This document shows, piece by piece, positions 31,709-42,561 of a stretch of 64,000 nt of DNA. Under the pieces are notes generated by a model that was given only the letters and a program-made list of their open reading frames with translations, was not told the DNA's origin and made no database searches. A program made the position numbers and the translations under genes. The first letter of the stretch is position 1. Every line of letters starts with the position of its first letter. This DNA is from Tetraselmis striata (taxonomy: Eukaryota > Chlorophyta > Chlorodendrophyceae > Chlorodendrales > Chlorodendraceae), in NCBI GenBank assembly GCA_006384855.1, contig VCJN01002976.1:52161-116160 (forward strand), written 5' to 3'.

Positions 31709-33004
31709 TCAACGCATATGACGCAGCGGCGTCTGGCGGGGCTCGTCTGTCAAACGGCCGTTGTGGGACGCCATGGCGGCGGCCTTGGTTGGCGACGTCC
31801 AGATGAAGGAGCCTCGGGGGGGACGGTCGACCTTGGCAGAGACGGCGGCTGAAGGCAGGACGGTGGGGTGGGTCGCTGGCGCGGCGACGGAAGCGCCCTT
31901 GGCCGACGCAGCTCGCGCGAGCACGATCTCGAGTGAGGGAAGAGGGCGAGTGAAGAGCAACTCCCGGCGCTGCGTCACGCTATGTTGCCGGGCCGGCGTG
32001 GAGGCTTGCTCAGCTGGCGGAATTACCGAGAAGCTGGGCCAGGTGGGGGGCGTCGCAGCGAAATCGAGCGCCCGCGTCGCGTCGCACTTCTGCGCCGGCC
32101 CACGGCTGCGGCGCTGGCGCTTGGCCGAAGGCAACTGCGGCGAGTCGGCGGTTTCGGGCGTGGCAGGGCTTGCCGAATTATCACGCGCCGAGAACGAGGG
32201 CAGACGCGTGCCGATATCGGATGTGCCGGACGGATCAGGCGGCGAACGGTCGTTATTTCTAGATGTCCGACAAATATTCTTCGACTCGGCCGCATCCTCG
32301 ACGACGGCCTCCGTGGACACGGTATCTCCGAGGAGCTCGTGGACGAGAGACGAGGAGACGTCGTCAAACACGGCGTTCAGGCGCCGGGCGACGCCTGGGC
32401 CTGGCTGCCAAGACTCGGCCGAGGTGGCGGGGGAGGGGGCGGCGAGCGGATGTACGGGCAGGGGCGGAAGTGCGCCGAGCAGCGGGGGCTGCTGTGCTGC
32501 CCATTCGTCATCTTCGGCTGCCGCACGAGTAGCCCTCTGTTCCCGACGCCGCCGCTTCAGGGAGGGAGGCCGCACGGGGCCGGAAAGCCAGGGAACACGT
32601 GGCGCTGGGGGCGTGCAAAGCTCCTTGGCGTCTTGGCGGAGAACGTGCTGGGGGCTTAGCTGCTCGGCCGAATGCTTGTCGATCTGACCGTCGCCTGATA
32701 CACCCTCCGACACGCAAGCAGCAGCACTGCCAGCACGGGCGGGCGAGCGACGATCGGCATCTTGATAATAATGCGCGCAACGGATTGCGCGTGCTAGCGG
32801 CACCGTAGACTCGACCCCGGCTATGCGGTGCGACGGCCGCGGCGGGGTATGCGGCGCAGGTAGCCCAATTCCCGAGGCGGGACGACGTTGAGGGGTGAGT
32901 GTACGTGTCCGCTGTGCCTCGGTAATCCACGCGCTAGACGGGAGCGAAGGCGCCATTTGCCGTATTTGGCCGGGTGTTGCGGGCTGACAGCAAAGGCGAG
33001 CCAC
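31709..33004 (-). CDS. 431-codon ORF, probable ORF1/gag-like protein of a dispersed element
   Basis: The longest frame in this part of the window. The protein is Pro/Ser/Ala-rich with basic clusters (LKRRRREQRATRAAAEDDEW; SAKRQRRSRG) and no catalytic domain. The first 45 residues recur at 55154-55399 (APSLPSSAWITEAQRTRTLT and TPQRRPASG/E). There the frame starts with ATG, whereas here that codon is GTG, so translation would have to start at the Met at residue 17. The upstream leader (33005-33290) is also present at 39210 and 55400, which marks a multi-copy element. Its 3' end overlaps by a few bases another minus frame (31712-31194) whose start carries CLCRRC. ORF1 of a non-LTR element is my best guess; no reverse transcriptase is visible downstream. 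Confidence 0.5.
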   Translation of the reverse strand: MARLCCQPATPGQIRQMAPSLPSSAWITEAQRTRTLTPQRRPASGIGLPAPHTPPRPSHRIAGVESTVPLARAIRCAHYYQDADRRSPARAGSAAACVSEGVSGDGQIDKHSAEQLSPQHVLRQDAKELCTPPAPRVPWLSGPVRPPSLKRRRREQRATRAAAEDDEWAAQQPPLLGALPPLPVHPLAAPSPATSAESWQPGPGVARRLNAVFDDVSSSLVHELLGDTVSTEAVVEDAAESKNICRTSRNNDRSPPDPSGTSDIGTRLPSFSARDNSASPATPETADSPQLPSAKRQRRSRGPAQKCDATRALDFAATPPTWPSFSVIPPAEQASTPARQHSVTQRRELLFTRPLPSLEIVLARAASAKGASVAAPATHPTVLPSAAVSAKVDRPPRGSFIWTSPTKAAAMASHNGRLTDEPRQTPLRHMR

Positions 33005-33290
33005 GGGAGTATGAGTGACCGGACGTATTTTGCGGAAGGGGGACGTGCTCGCGCTGGTCCTGAGTGAGGGGGGGAGGCAGGGGGGAATGCTGACGCCCGG
33101 CGGTCAGATGTTTTTTAACGGGCGGATGTGTGGACGCAGGTAGTGTCGTCCGCCAGCGAGGGCGCTGTCCGCGGGCAGGCGGGCGCGGGATGGCAGGGCG
33201 CGGCGCGTATGCGCGGGTGAGGTGACCGGCGCGGTCTTCGGCCGGTCATCGGTCTTGACGCGCCCAGGCGGGACAAGTACTCGTACCAGT
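33005..33290 (-). repeat. Composite repeat segment A-left, copy 1 (leader of ORF1)
   Basis: Shares CGGAAGGGGGACGTGCTCGC, GGGAGGCAGGGGGGAATG, GATGGCAGGGCGCGGCGCGT and GACCGGCGCGGTCTTCGGCC with 39210-39480 and 55400-55650. A strong hairpin GACCGGC...GCCGGTC is conserved in all three copies. Confidence 0.75.
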
Positions 33291-33654
33291 ACCTACCGCC
33301 AGTAATCCGAATAAGGCGGTGATACCGAGGGGATAGTCGCTACTACCTGCCTGGATACTATCGGCCGATGAAAATCGGACAAGGGTCGCCGTCATGCAGC
33401 CGCCTGTAGTCCCAAGTTGGCACGCAAAAAATTGACATGACAGCAGCGCAGGACGGTTAGCGACAAATATTCCGCGACTGCTGTCACTACCGGCAGCATG
33501 CTTGATACGAGGTACCAGTACATGTACGGGTATATATCCCAGGCGCGCGCGGGGCAATGAGCATATGTTTGATGTTTCCGTGTTTCCTGACAATACATTT
33601 TTTTTTACATCAGGGCTTTAACATATGCGCACTAAAAACAGAACTAACAGCAGC

Positions 33655-33860
33655 TATATGAAAGGATGCCAGCAAAAGCGATACATAAGCCTGAAACCAA
33701 GGTCGAGCAGGATGTCAGGGAGCCAAAAACCAAGGAACAGAGAGCCAAGGGGACCACGAAGTCGCCAAGCTGCCAGGAACCAAAGGGACCACCGCCCCGG
33801 GGTAGGCCATCAGCTGCTGCGAGGACGCTTGCAGCCAATGACCCGGGTCATAGCAACACA
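33655..33860 (+). repeat. Repeat with conserved basic ORF start, copy 2
   Basis: Plus-strand partner of 22300-22565. The frame begins MPAKAIHKPETKVEQDVREP and continues KTKEQRAKGTTKSPSCQEPK, with a shared GRPSAA...LAANDPGH end. Confidence 0.5.
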
Positions 33861-33869
33861 TGCCGACGA

Positions 33870-35130
33870 GCGACGCAACGCATGCGCAGGTGCACCATCA
33901 CGTGCCGCGCGCCCGGCCGCGACCCCGCCAAGAGCGTTGTCTGCATGTGCCATGTTGATGAGCAGCGAGAAACGGCGGCGCCACGCAGACAAGAGCTGCC
34001 CGTTTTTTGGCATAATGTGTGTGTGTGGCTAGCTTTTGCGAGCTCCACCAAGAACGCCTCAGCGTGCGGGGCCAGCGAGCCGAACTCGGAAACGGCGAAA
34101 GGAACAAAGCGAGCCGGCGGCGTTTCGGACACCCTCGTCACCCTGCTTCTAGATTTTGTGGCGCTCTACATCCCGCACTGCAGTAGTTGGATCAGAGCTT
34201 GACACGCCGAAGATAGGGGCAATGGTGGTATCGACAGCAACCGTGTTCCCACGGATACCACCATACCCAAAAAGTCCAACATCGGCCGGCCGGCCGTCGC
34301 TGCCCTTCGGAAGAGAAACAAGCACCGACGGGTCCGTGAGGATCCGGACACCCACGCCCAAGGCAAGCGGACTTCACGTCGTGGCAAACGTCGGAAAGGC
34401 CACGTGCTGCCCATTCGTGTGCGGCGTGGTTGGAGTCGCCCCCAGAGCAACGTGCCATGTGTTCAGCGTACGCGACCGCCCAAGCTGAATGAGTGAAATC
34501 CACGCCAACTTCCTCAAAACAGGCCAGCATGCCTTGTACCGAGAAGGAGCAAAAAACACAAAGGCATGGCTCGCCAAGGGAGAGGACAGGAGCTGCCGGA
34601 AGGCCAAATGGGCGGCAAGCGGCAACGCGGAACATGGAATCGTAGTACTCATGGGAACTCACACGGACTTCACCAAGGCGACCCGCACTTGGAGGATCGG
34701 TCACCAGAAACGGTGTCGCAGCGCGTAAGAGGCGGCCCCGGAAGCGGTTACTGTCATGGCCGCTTGTAGGCATACGCGCAGCAAGCTTTGCGAAGCGGAC
34801 CGTGTGAATGCGGTGGCTCAGGGGTTTTCTGGACTTTCAGCATGGAGTGCAAGGGAAAGTCCGAGTAATGCGGGATAGCTTGGAGGTCGGCCGCCGAGCG
34901 CATCGCAAACGCCGGCTCAGCCCCAGGGGCCGAGCAGCCGACACGGGCAACGTGAGAGCGCTTGGAGGGGAGCAACTTTAGGGCAGAGGCCAACGGCCCC
35001 GCTAGATCCTCGAGCACCACGTCTCCACACTCGTCAACGACACGGGTATGAGCATCGCGAAGCTCAACAGCCCACATCGACACCGATACGTTGGCGCCGT
35101 CATCATGCTCCAACCATGTGGTGGCCAAAG
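33870..35130 (-). pseudogene. Non-LTR retrotransposon pol C-terminal remnant, frameshifted
   Basis: Read on the minus strand, successive frames carry pieces of the C-terminal part of a LINE-type pol. There is a Cys/His-type segment (YAEHMARCSGGDSNHAAHEW then AARGLSDVCHDVKSACLG), then GRPADVGLFGYGGIRGNTVA, VDTTIAPIFG, and then FVPFAVSEFGSLAPHAEAFL. The 'RPADV...D-T...PF-V--FG-L---A--FL' order matches the conserved tail of a reverse-transcriptase family annotated widely in plants and algae. At least two frame changes and a stop (near 34145) break it. No RT active site is present, so it is 5'-truncated. The plus-strand frames here are shadows. Confidence 0.5.
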
Positions 35131-35283
35131 CCTGGTGAATCGAGGACGCCCCAACAAGGTAGAGGCTATGAGGGTTGGATACGCCTTAGGGGTCGGAAAG
35201 GAACGCGCCGGCGTCGCTCAGGGTGGCGTGTTGAACACGGAGGAACGTCACAGCTTGGCCAACCAATACATTGTCTTGATATA

Positions 35284-36690
35284 GTAAATGAAGATAGGTA
35301 TTTGGGTAGGTAATAAGTCGGATCTAGGTACGGCACACAGTAGACGACCGGGTTAAGAAGGGTGAACGGGCCATTGAGGCGCTCGATTCGGTATTAGTCG
35401 GTAGACGGGACATAATCCCTATTTTAGTTCTTCGTGTCTTTAAAACCTGGGTAAGCATGGTTTCCTTACTACCGGTTCTAACTTATGGGTGTGAAGTATG
35501 GGGTATGGATAGAACTAGCAGCGCAAATAAATTACAAACCGTACTCAATCAGTGCTTGTGGTGCCTTATTGGGGTGGGTAAAAACTCCCCTGGGGTGGCC
35601 ACTGCACCGATGATCAGATATTGCGCCCATAGAGGCTAGGGTTGTTGCGGCACGGGCTCGGGCGTTCCTTAAAGCATCCAACTTGAGTACATGTAAAACC
35701 CAATTAGTAGATCAGCCAAGTTGGGCGCGCCCTAACACGTGGACATCGGGGACTGTGCGGTGGTAAGATCGACTAGCTAGGGCGAACGTAGGGCTAGCTG
35801 AGGGGGCGCACCATCCATTTGAGTGGAGGTCACTAACCGGCGCGATGCCGCTAAACTTGCGGCTAGTAGAGGCATTGGTGTGGGCGCGTTGCAAATCGTC
35901 AGCATCGTTAGCATGCACTAAAACCTGGGGTATATATGTCCATACGTCTTAAGTGTCAAACCCGTTGCCACAGTATGGTGTGGGTGTCCCCGCGGGGCTA
36001 CGTTGTGGCGGGGATGCACATTATGATACAATTACGCACCCGAGTATATCCCACGGCCCGCCGATTGGCCCGGATTCATGCCATGCCTGAGCGGTTCTTT
36101 GAACACTGCCCTGCATGTGGCGGAGGTGAATCTGAGACTGTCGAACATATGTTGGTGGAGTGCCCGCGGTGAGGGTTTCACCGTCATAATTTAGGGCTTT
36201 TAGTTCCGGAGTTTAGGGATTTTACTAGTATTCAGGTTATTGCGTCAACATATGAGGACTTAACTGCCTTTATATTGAGCGGGGTCCCCCCCCTCCCTTC
36301 ACGGCGCCCTGGACTTTACTAGAAATGTGAAAATTTTCCAGCTATGGCGTCGGGCCCTCCCTCACATTGCCTTTTTTGTTGCACATGGATCGCACTCCCG
36401 ACAGGCCTTGCTCCGCGGATTGGGCTTGGCCCAACTCGCATTACTCGAATGGGCCGACGCCCAAACGGGTATATATCGGGCGGACCTTTTGTGGTCAATG
36501 CCGGGTATTTTGATGGCAGTGTTTTAGACAGGGATCCAACAGTGTTGGAAATTCCGTCACTGGCCGCCAATTATTTAGTCTTGCAGATTGCATCGGCAAT
36601 GTGCTTGTTGACTATAACGGAGGGTTGCCTACCCAGGGCTTTCCGTAACTGGATATTTAAATATTTCCATTTTGAGTGGTATTGCCAATA
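35284..36690 (+). pseudogene. 5'-truncated LINE: RT end, zinc motif and 3' tail
   Basis: Begins at EDRYLG (the 'YLGv' thumb-proximal motif of non-LTR reverse transcriptases). It continues RVKKGERAIEALDSVLVGRR, then SLLPVLTYGCEVWGMDRTSS and ANKLQTVLNQCLWCLIGVG, all typical of LINE RT C-termini. About 500 bp later comes FFEHCPACGGGESETVEHML then VECPR, a zf-RVT-type CxxC...H...C motif. Several stops and frame changes separate the parts, so it is dead. The last 350 bp are the 3' tail whose fragments recur at 9482 and 9835. The catalytic YxDD part is missing. Confidence 0.75.
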
Positions 36691-36744
36691 AGAAGATCGC
36701 GCAAGCGGTTATTTATATCACGGTCATGAGCCGAAGTTGGAGCA

Positions 36745-36880
36745 GAGAGGTCAGCGCAGGTTCAGCAGTGAAGACTGTTTAGTCCCAATCCTATTTGAAA
36801 TTCAAGAACTATATTTAAAGTTCAAGCAACGTTTAAGGTGCCGGAATGATGCTGCACAGATTTATTGGGATTTGGTCGCT
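36745..36880 (+). repeat. Composite repeat segment C, copy 1
   Basis: GTCAGCGCAGGTTCAGCAGT, CAATCCTATTTGAAATTCAA and TTTAAGGTGCCGGA match 53130-53270 and the window end at 63962-64000. Confidence 0.75.
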
Positions 36881-36899
36881 TCGTTGCGAGTAGCGCAGA

Positions 36900-37870
36900 G
36901 CGGCGGTTAGAATAACGAATACTTGCCAATACACTGTTAGTAACGCTGACAATCCCGATACTTAAAGCGATGGCTCCGTGGAGGTGCCGTCTCCCAAGTG
37001 ACGCCATAATTTCTCGGGTGGGCATCCTCAGGTGACGGACCGAGGACGCGACATGGCCGGATTTTCGAATTCGAGCTTTGGTTGACGAAACGAATAGTTC
37101 GTTGTGTCACGTAAACATTTATTATGTCTAGAGCCGTTTTCCTGAGGTTTCTTACTTCCTTTCCTTGACCCTAAGGTATGTATGTGGATGTCGAAACCGG
37201 CTGTCCGCAACCTTTGCGCCACGCCACTTTGGCGTGGCGGCCACATAAGCAATGTATGCCCTCCGGCATGCAGTCTTGGTGCTTTATTAGCACTGACATG
37301 CCGAAGTAGTACGGCACTTTGCGTGCCGCCTTCGGCGAAAACATCACATCGGCCACCCCAATACCCGTCGAATCTTATAAAACCATCAGTATCGTGCGCG
37401 ATAGATGGGACCACTTTCTTAGTTTTGTGTTGGCCTCTTGCCGACCCAACACTACAACTCGCGGCTTTGGACCGTGCAAATAAAGTGTTGCTCATTCACC
37501 GGTCTCGACTTGGTGTGGTTGCCAGACCTCTCTCGGCACCCTATTGCGAGGCACCCGCGCGAGCGCAAGATGGGGCAACCACGGCGTGCCCGCCGAGATC
37601 AACGCCTTTTCCAAGGTAGTTGTTGTGGGGCGCGCAGTAGCTATAGGCGAGCTATGGGCGTCAGCTCTTTTTTACTAGTCGTTATTTGGGTCATGGGGAA
37701 GGTACATGTGGTGGCACGGGGTCGGTTGTGCGCATCTCGCGGTCGCGCCCCAGCACGGGTGATCAATTGTACACGTGTACAGTTGCCCGCCGATATTTTC
37801 TCGACGGTCAAACCATCCACTCGACACAGTCTTAGCAACTCGTCACCCGAGCTACATGGTGGTTTGGTGG
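36900..37870 (+). repeat. Composite repeat segment D, copy 1
   Basis: Shares ACGCTGACAATCCCGATAC, GATGGCTCCGTGGAGGTGCC, GAGCTTTGGTTGACGAAACG, AATAGTTCGTTGTGTCACGT and AATACCCGTCGAATCTTATA with 54230-54990. Open frames on both strands lack recognised domains. A minus frame at 37495-37028 (FIRFDGYWGGRCDVFAEGGT) has a protein-like look but no assignment. Confidence 0.7.
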
Positions 37871-39209
37871 GCAAGTTTTGAGGTATGGATCACATTACAA
37901 CACTATCCGATGACTCGCATCCGTATGGCAGCCCTGGCAGTTATGGAGGACGTGAAACTGTATACAGTCGTCCAGACGCCATTGCGCCCAGCTAGCATGA
38001 CCCCAGTCAGCACAACTGCCTCAGTAGCCCCGCCCCCCTACTCTAGGTGCGCCCTACGCCATGTGAACTTGACATCAACAAGGGAGAGCGTCGAACGCCA
38101 CTTGGACAGGCGTCCCAATCTCGAGCGGCATGGCGCGTGTCACTCGGGATTTTACTGCGCAAAATGCCGAGTAATGGTGCAAGTGCCGCCGTCCCGCCGC
38201 TGTTTATCTCGCCGTCAACTTCTAACCAGCGACGGCAACTGGTGTTAGCAATCATATGCCATGCTGACTAGTCGAAGCGGCTAAAACTCAGCAGCATGTG
38301 CTTAGAATTCTAAGACACTATAATACCCGTGTACATTAAAGCCCGTAGTTCGATAGGCGAGCCGCGCGTGGTCCAAGGCGTGGCTGCCCCTCCAAGAGCA
38401 CATAACCTTCAAAGGAATTTGGCGGGTTCATTACACAATCCGGTACCGGCGACCATATGTGCCTAAGTACAAACGAGGCGATTTTGTGACGCCTCATGAT
38501 GCTGCCTTGCACCCCCTCCCCCCTCCCCCCCCCACCCCGCGGTTTCTAGTTCTAGTTGTCCATAGCCAGTACAATAGCGCGAGTAGCAGCTAGCAAAAGT
38601 GCTGGAGTTTTAGCATTGTGTAACCGTCTGACAAGCTTTACCCCTACGACTGGCCCAACTATGTCACCTCCTATGGATGTCCTAGCACCTAGCAGATAGC
38701 TAGCATGGCGATGTTAAGCCGCCTTTGATTAAGATAATGATGGTGGAGACCCCGAGCCGCCGCTGATCAAATCCGCAAGGGAGCTAGGTAGGTTTCGGGC
38801 TATGGGCGCTGGGTGCGCAGGACAGCGGCGCCGGGGCGCGCTGGGCGGAATTGATGGGCAGCATAAGTTTGATCGATTGAATGTATTAGCTATACGGAAA
38901 TTCAACTAGTAGTGCAAGGTCATTGTGTTATATATGCACCACACATATTGTCCGACATCTTGTGAGTACTACATACTAAACCGGGATAAGTCTTGATCTG
39001 TCACTGTGTCCGGATCTTCATAGAAGCATCACAGTTTCTCCTCGATGTGCTTCAACGCGACAACGAAGGCGTGATACCTCACAGCGAAGGCGAATGTTTG
39101 GCCGAAGGGGCGCCTTGCTCTGCCATACACCAATCCCGAGGGGGGGTGACCCTATCACCGTGCGCTCAGCAGATGCGTGCAGTCGGCACACAGCGAGGGT
39201 GAGATACGG
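37871..39209. other. No gene recognised
   Basis: Short overlapping frames only. A C-rich stretch with broken C runs lies at 38510-38540. Confidence 0.45.
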
Positions 39210-39697
39210 AGTGACATGGAGTATTTCGCGGAAGGGGGATGTGCTCGCGCTTGTTTCCATGCGTGTGGGGGGGAGGCAGGGGGGAATGATGATTTTAACA
39301 TGCGGATGCGTGGACGCATGTAGTATCGTCCGCCAGTGAGGGCGCTGTCCGCTGTCCCGCGCGCTGTCCGAGGCGCGGGATGGTAAGGCGCGGCGCGTAT
39401 GGTGAGGTGACCGGCGCGGTCTTCGGCCGGTCATCGGTCTTGACGCAGCCTGGCGGGCAAAGTACCAGGTAATCCGAGGCGGTGATTCCACCGAGGGGAT
39501 ATTACCAGTACCAGGTACCTGTATACGGCTTTTAGCAGTGTATTTGTTACTGCTGGTCTTTTTTGTAATTCACGCCAGTACCTGGATACTCCCGGCCGAT
39601 GAAACTCTTTTTCATGCAGCCTGTCCCAAGAGTTGGCCGCGCGGAAAAATGTCAGCATGGATAACAGCAGCAGTATGTTTCCGACTGTCAGCAGCTG
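39210..39697 (+). repeat. Composite repeat A, copy 2 (uninterrupted)
   Basis: Contains the leader hairpin region (39400-39440), then GGTAATCCGAGGCGGTGATT, CCGAGGGGATATTACCAGTA and the A-right part (TTTTAGCAGTGTATTTGTTA, TTTTTTGTAATTCACGCCAG, GGCCGATGAAACTC). It preserves the site where the copia element inserted in another copy (55690/63029). Confidence 0.75.
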
Positions 39698-39883
39698 TGA
39701 GGATATATCCTATACCCTCACTAGCCCTAATCATCATAGCACATTAGGCGCGTATCGCGTGCCCGTCAGATGACGGGCTGCGCCCGCGCCCTGTCGGCCA
39801 CATCCCGTCGCCTGATATATCAGGCACGGCGCGTGTCGGCCTGTAATCAGACCATCACACACCATCACACCAGTGGAATAGCA
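39698..39883 (+). repeat. Solo gypsy-type LTR (186 bp)
   Basis: Runs from TGAGGATATATCC to GTGGAATAGCA. It matches 52439-52688, which directly follows gypsy integrase sequence. It contains the hairpin GCCCGTCAGATGACGGGC and the palindrome CCTGATATATCAGG, which is uninterrupted here. It could be the 5' LTR of the decayed gypsy element ending at 52688, but 12.5 kb of mixed elements lies between, so solo LTR is the safer call. Confidence 0.65.
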
Positions 39884-40009
39884 TTCACCATGCGCACCTT
39901 TCCTCACATTTGGTGCTTCTACCCACTCGATCGCTCCCTCGCGAGCACTTGCCAACCATACCATAAGCGCCTGCCGCATAGCGACTGCGGGCGTCGGCAA
40001 TTACCCTGC

Positions 40010-40220
40010 CGAAAAACTATAAGAGGCTCTTCCATAAGCCACCCTGTCAAGAGGCAGCACTATACACCAGAACCTTCTCGACCACTGAGTCGAGCTTATA
40101 ATTACTCCGCCTTGTCTTGAGGCGGACGCATACAATATATCTCACCATCTGCGCTACCTTCTCACTCGGAGCGCTTCACACATAATGCTCGCGCTTGTAT
40201 GTCGTGTGGCAACTGCGGGT
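40010..40220 (+). repeat. Hairpin-row repeat, copy 1
   Basis: Same orientation as the tandem pair at 44220-44670. It contains AAAACTATAAGAGGCTCTTC, CTGTCAAGAGGCAG, CTCGACCACTGAGTCGAG, CCGCCTTGTCTTGAGGCGG and a GCGCT...AGCGC region. Each is a short stem-loop at the same relative place as in the other copies, although the sequences differ. Confidence 0.65.
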
Positions 40221-40308
40221 TTCGGCAAATACCCCGCTGTCGCAGGAAAAAGAGAAATGGGGTGGTGATGGCAAACTGTCGGCGCCGCACTGCGCCGTGC
40301 GGCATCGC

Positions 40309-42561
40309 TTAGGCATCAGGTAGGAGAGACAGACCATAGACGCTCTGCACGGCTGCGGCAAAGACGCGCGTCAAGTCGAGGTGCGTGTAGTCAACCCAGG
40401 TGAGCCGCGCTGTCGCCTCGAAGCGTCGGACGGCTTGCTGAAGCACCGTCTCCCATGCTACGGCAATGTGGTCACGAGTTTCAAGTCCTCCACGCAGTGC
40501 AGTGTTGCGTGCCTCCAACCACCTTGCAGCATGCTCGGGTGTCATGTCCGATACCACAGCAACGGGTAGACCAGGGAACTTGGCGTGCTGTAGCGCTGTG
40601 CGCAGGTGCTGCAGGAGCTGCTGATTGCGGATGTCCAACATGTCCGAGGTGATCGCTCCTCCTCCACGGCGGCCTTCGTAGGACGCAGGAGCCTCCTGCT
40701 CGACTGCCGGCTCAAAACCTTGGGGCCGCTGCTTGGTGAGTTGCTCGCGTTGGGCGTCCCATCCGGGTTGGCGCATGCGAAGTTCAGGGTTCCGCGCCGA
40801 TCCTGGAGGCAGCACTGCCGGGCGTCCACGCGGTATTGGCACAGTCGACTCCGGCGTCCAGTCAGCCCCCACAGGTTGCGCACGACCTGGAGCTCCAAAG
40901 AAGACTTCACGCAGCTCACGCACGGGCAGCTCCACACACGACGCTCCAGGTAGCAAAGTGCCGTGATCGTCGGTGTCAACGCAATCCAGAAAGGGGTCTG
41001 GCACCTCCACGGCCAAGCGCATGGCACCCGTAGCACCATGGGCAGCCTGAGACTTCTCGAGGATGCGAGAGAACATGGCCTCCAGGTCTGCCATTGTTGA
41101 TGATGTCGCTGCTCCGTCAATATGGGCGTCGTGTCGCCCAGTGAGCATGTGTCCGGCTTTCCTCGCCAAGTCCATCTCGAGCTTGGACAGTCCGGTCTCC
41201 ACGTCCATAGCCCATCCGCGTTGCTGTCCATAGGCAAGGCGGCGCTCTCGCTCCCGCTGGTTGCGCTTCAGTCGTGCGATGAGCGTAGGGTCAGTGATTG
41301 GCTTGTCGCACTCAGTAAAGTTGTGAGCGCCGTCGCACCCAGCGTTCCAGCTCGGTCCTCGTCCGCCTCCGGGTGCGCCTCCATCGCCGCGTCCACCACC
41401 ATGACCACCACGGCCACCTCGGCCTGCGCCTCGGCCGCCTCCACGGCCGCCACGGCCACCAGCGGCGTCGTTGACATACATGGTTGAGCCGAACTTGTTG
41501 GCACACTTTCGGTAGTTGGCTCCGTGAAAGATGTCACGTCCACGCGCCTTTGTGCATGCCTCGCACAACGGGCGGATCTGGTGGGTGTCCTTCACGACGA
41601 CAAGCTGCGCTCGCACACGACGTCCGTTGACCATGGTCCATGTGATGACCGGTTCTTGAGTGCTGGTGCCGTGCTGCCGTCCTCCACCAGCTGCCGGCGC
41701 CGATGCTCCAGTCAGTTCTGCGAAGTGTTGGGCAGCCGTCAAGGCCTCCGCCATTCGAATCTCATCCTTCCTCACGATGTCCTCATAGCGCTCCACCTCC
41801 GCAGCTAGCTCGTCCAAGCGGTCCTCATGAGACTGACGTAGAACAACGATGTCCTTGAGCTGGTGGAAGCCAGCGTCGAGGGACTGCTTGAGCGCCGGAA
41901 TAGAGCGCCACACAGAGGTCATGACGTCGAACGCTTTCTGGTTGAACTTGTCCCACGTGAGGTATGGTAGATGCGCCTTGAGCTCGCGAAGAGTCATCGC
42001 CAAGCTGGCAGGGGTCTCGCGGAAGCCCTCACGGGTGTACGCGTCGTACTCAGTGCGCATCTTTGGCGCCTCATTGAACTTGGTCTCAAAGAGCTCCACA
42101 TAGCGTCGATAGCAGAACTCGTGAAAGGCGTCCGCATCCTCGCGCGATGGCACTTTAATGCGTCCGGATGCAGGGTCGAAGCGGAGAGTTCGTTGTTGAT
42201 AGCGTAGAGTGTCCTTCTGCCATTGATCGATGATGGGCCTGGTGACGGCGTTGATCTCGACATACTCTTGAAGAAGCTGAAGGGAGTCTGCTGGGCTGAA
42301 CACCCACTCCGGTCCGGTGCTCTCGCCTTCCGATGAACCGGCTCCGTCAGCCCTCGGGGCTGATGTTGGTGGCGCCTTGGTAAGCGCGTATGGCACCAAG
42401 ACGTTGGCGTTGAATGAACTGAACCACTCCGTCCATATTAAGGTAGCGCCGTCGAAGCGCTCATGGCGTGGTGTTGTCTCCTTGCGTAGACCACCGGCGA
42501 TTGTCCGCGCGTCTTCTCGCTCCTCGTAGATGCGCTCCTCCGCTGCACTCAGGTCACCCAT
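40309..42561 (-). CDS. 750-aa gag-like protein with RGG region, no pol
   Basis: A long intact frame from ATG 42561 to a stop. The N-terminal 200 residues are helix-rich (WTEWFSSFNANVLVPYALTK). Residues about 230-285 form a likely coiled coil (LAAEVERYEDIVRKDEIRMA). At about 331-351 comes a Cys/His cluster (CEACTKARGRDIFHGANYRK then C), and at about 365-400 an RGG/GRG-rich stretch typical of RNA-binding gag proteins. The rest (ELREVFFGAPGRAQPVGADW; HLDLTRVFAAAVQSVYGL) is unrecognised. No protease, integrase or RT frame adjoins. It is flanked by same-orientation hairpin-row repeats (40010 and 44220), so I infer a non-autonomous gag-only retroelement. The 42570-43080 minus strand holds further coding-like remnants (AFVGNRFINMFSPDFRAPIG). 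A host RNA-binding protein is the alternative. Confidence 0.6.
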   Translation of the reverse strand: MGDLSAAEERIYEEREDARTIAGGLRKETTPRHERFDGATLIWTEWFSSFNANVLVPYALTKAPPTSAPRADGAGSSEGESTGPEWVFSPADSLQLLQEYVEINAVTRPIIDQWQKDTLRYQQRTLRFDPASGRIKVPSREDADAFHEFCYRRYVELFETKFNEAPKMRTEYDAYTREGFRETPASLAMTLRELKAHLPYLTWDKFNQKAFDVMTSVWRSIPALKQSLDAGFHQLKDIVVLRQSHEDRLDELAAEVERYEDIVRKDEIRMAEALTAAQHFAELTGASAPAAGGGRQHGTSTQEPVITWTMVNGRRVRAQLVVVKDTHQIRPLCEACTKARGRDIFHGANYRKCANKFGSTMYVNDAAGGRGGRGGGRGAGRGGRGGHGGGRGDGGAPGGGRGPSWNAGCDGAHNFTECDKPITDPTLIARLKRNQRERERRLAYGQQRGWAMDVETGLSKLEMDLARKAGHMLTGRHDAHIDGAATSSTMADLEAMFSRILEKSQAAHGATGAMRLAVEVPDPFLDCVDTDDHGTLLPGASCVELPVRELREVFFGAPGRAQPVGADWTPESTVPIPRGRPAVLPPGSARNPELRMRQPGWDAQREQLTKQRPQGFEPAVEQEAPASYEGRRGGGAITSDMLDIRNQQLLQHLRTALQHAKFPGLPVAVVSDMTPEHAARWLEARNTALRGGLETRDHIAVAWETVLQQAVRRFEATARLTWVDYTHLDLTRVFAAAVQSVYGLSLLPDA

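Noticed and set aside
31761..32687. 308-residue plus-strand frame opposite ORF1
   Set aside because: Shadow of the minus-strand 431-codon ORF, whose start is conserved in a second copy. The plus frame has no such support.
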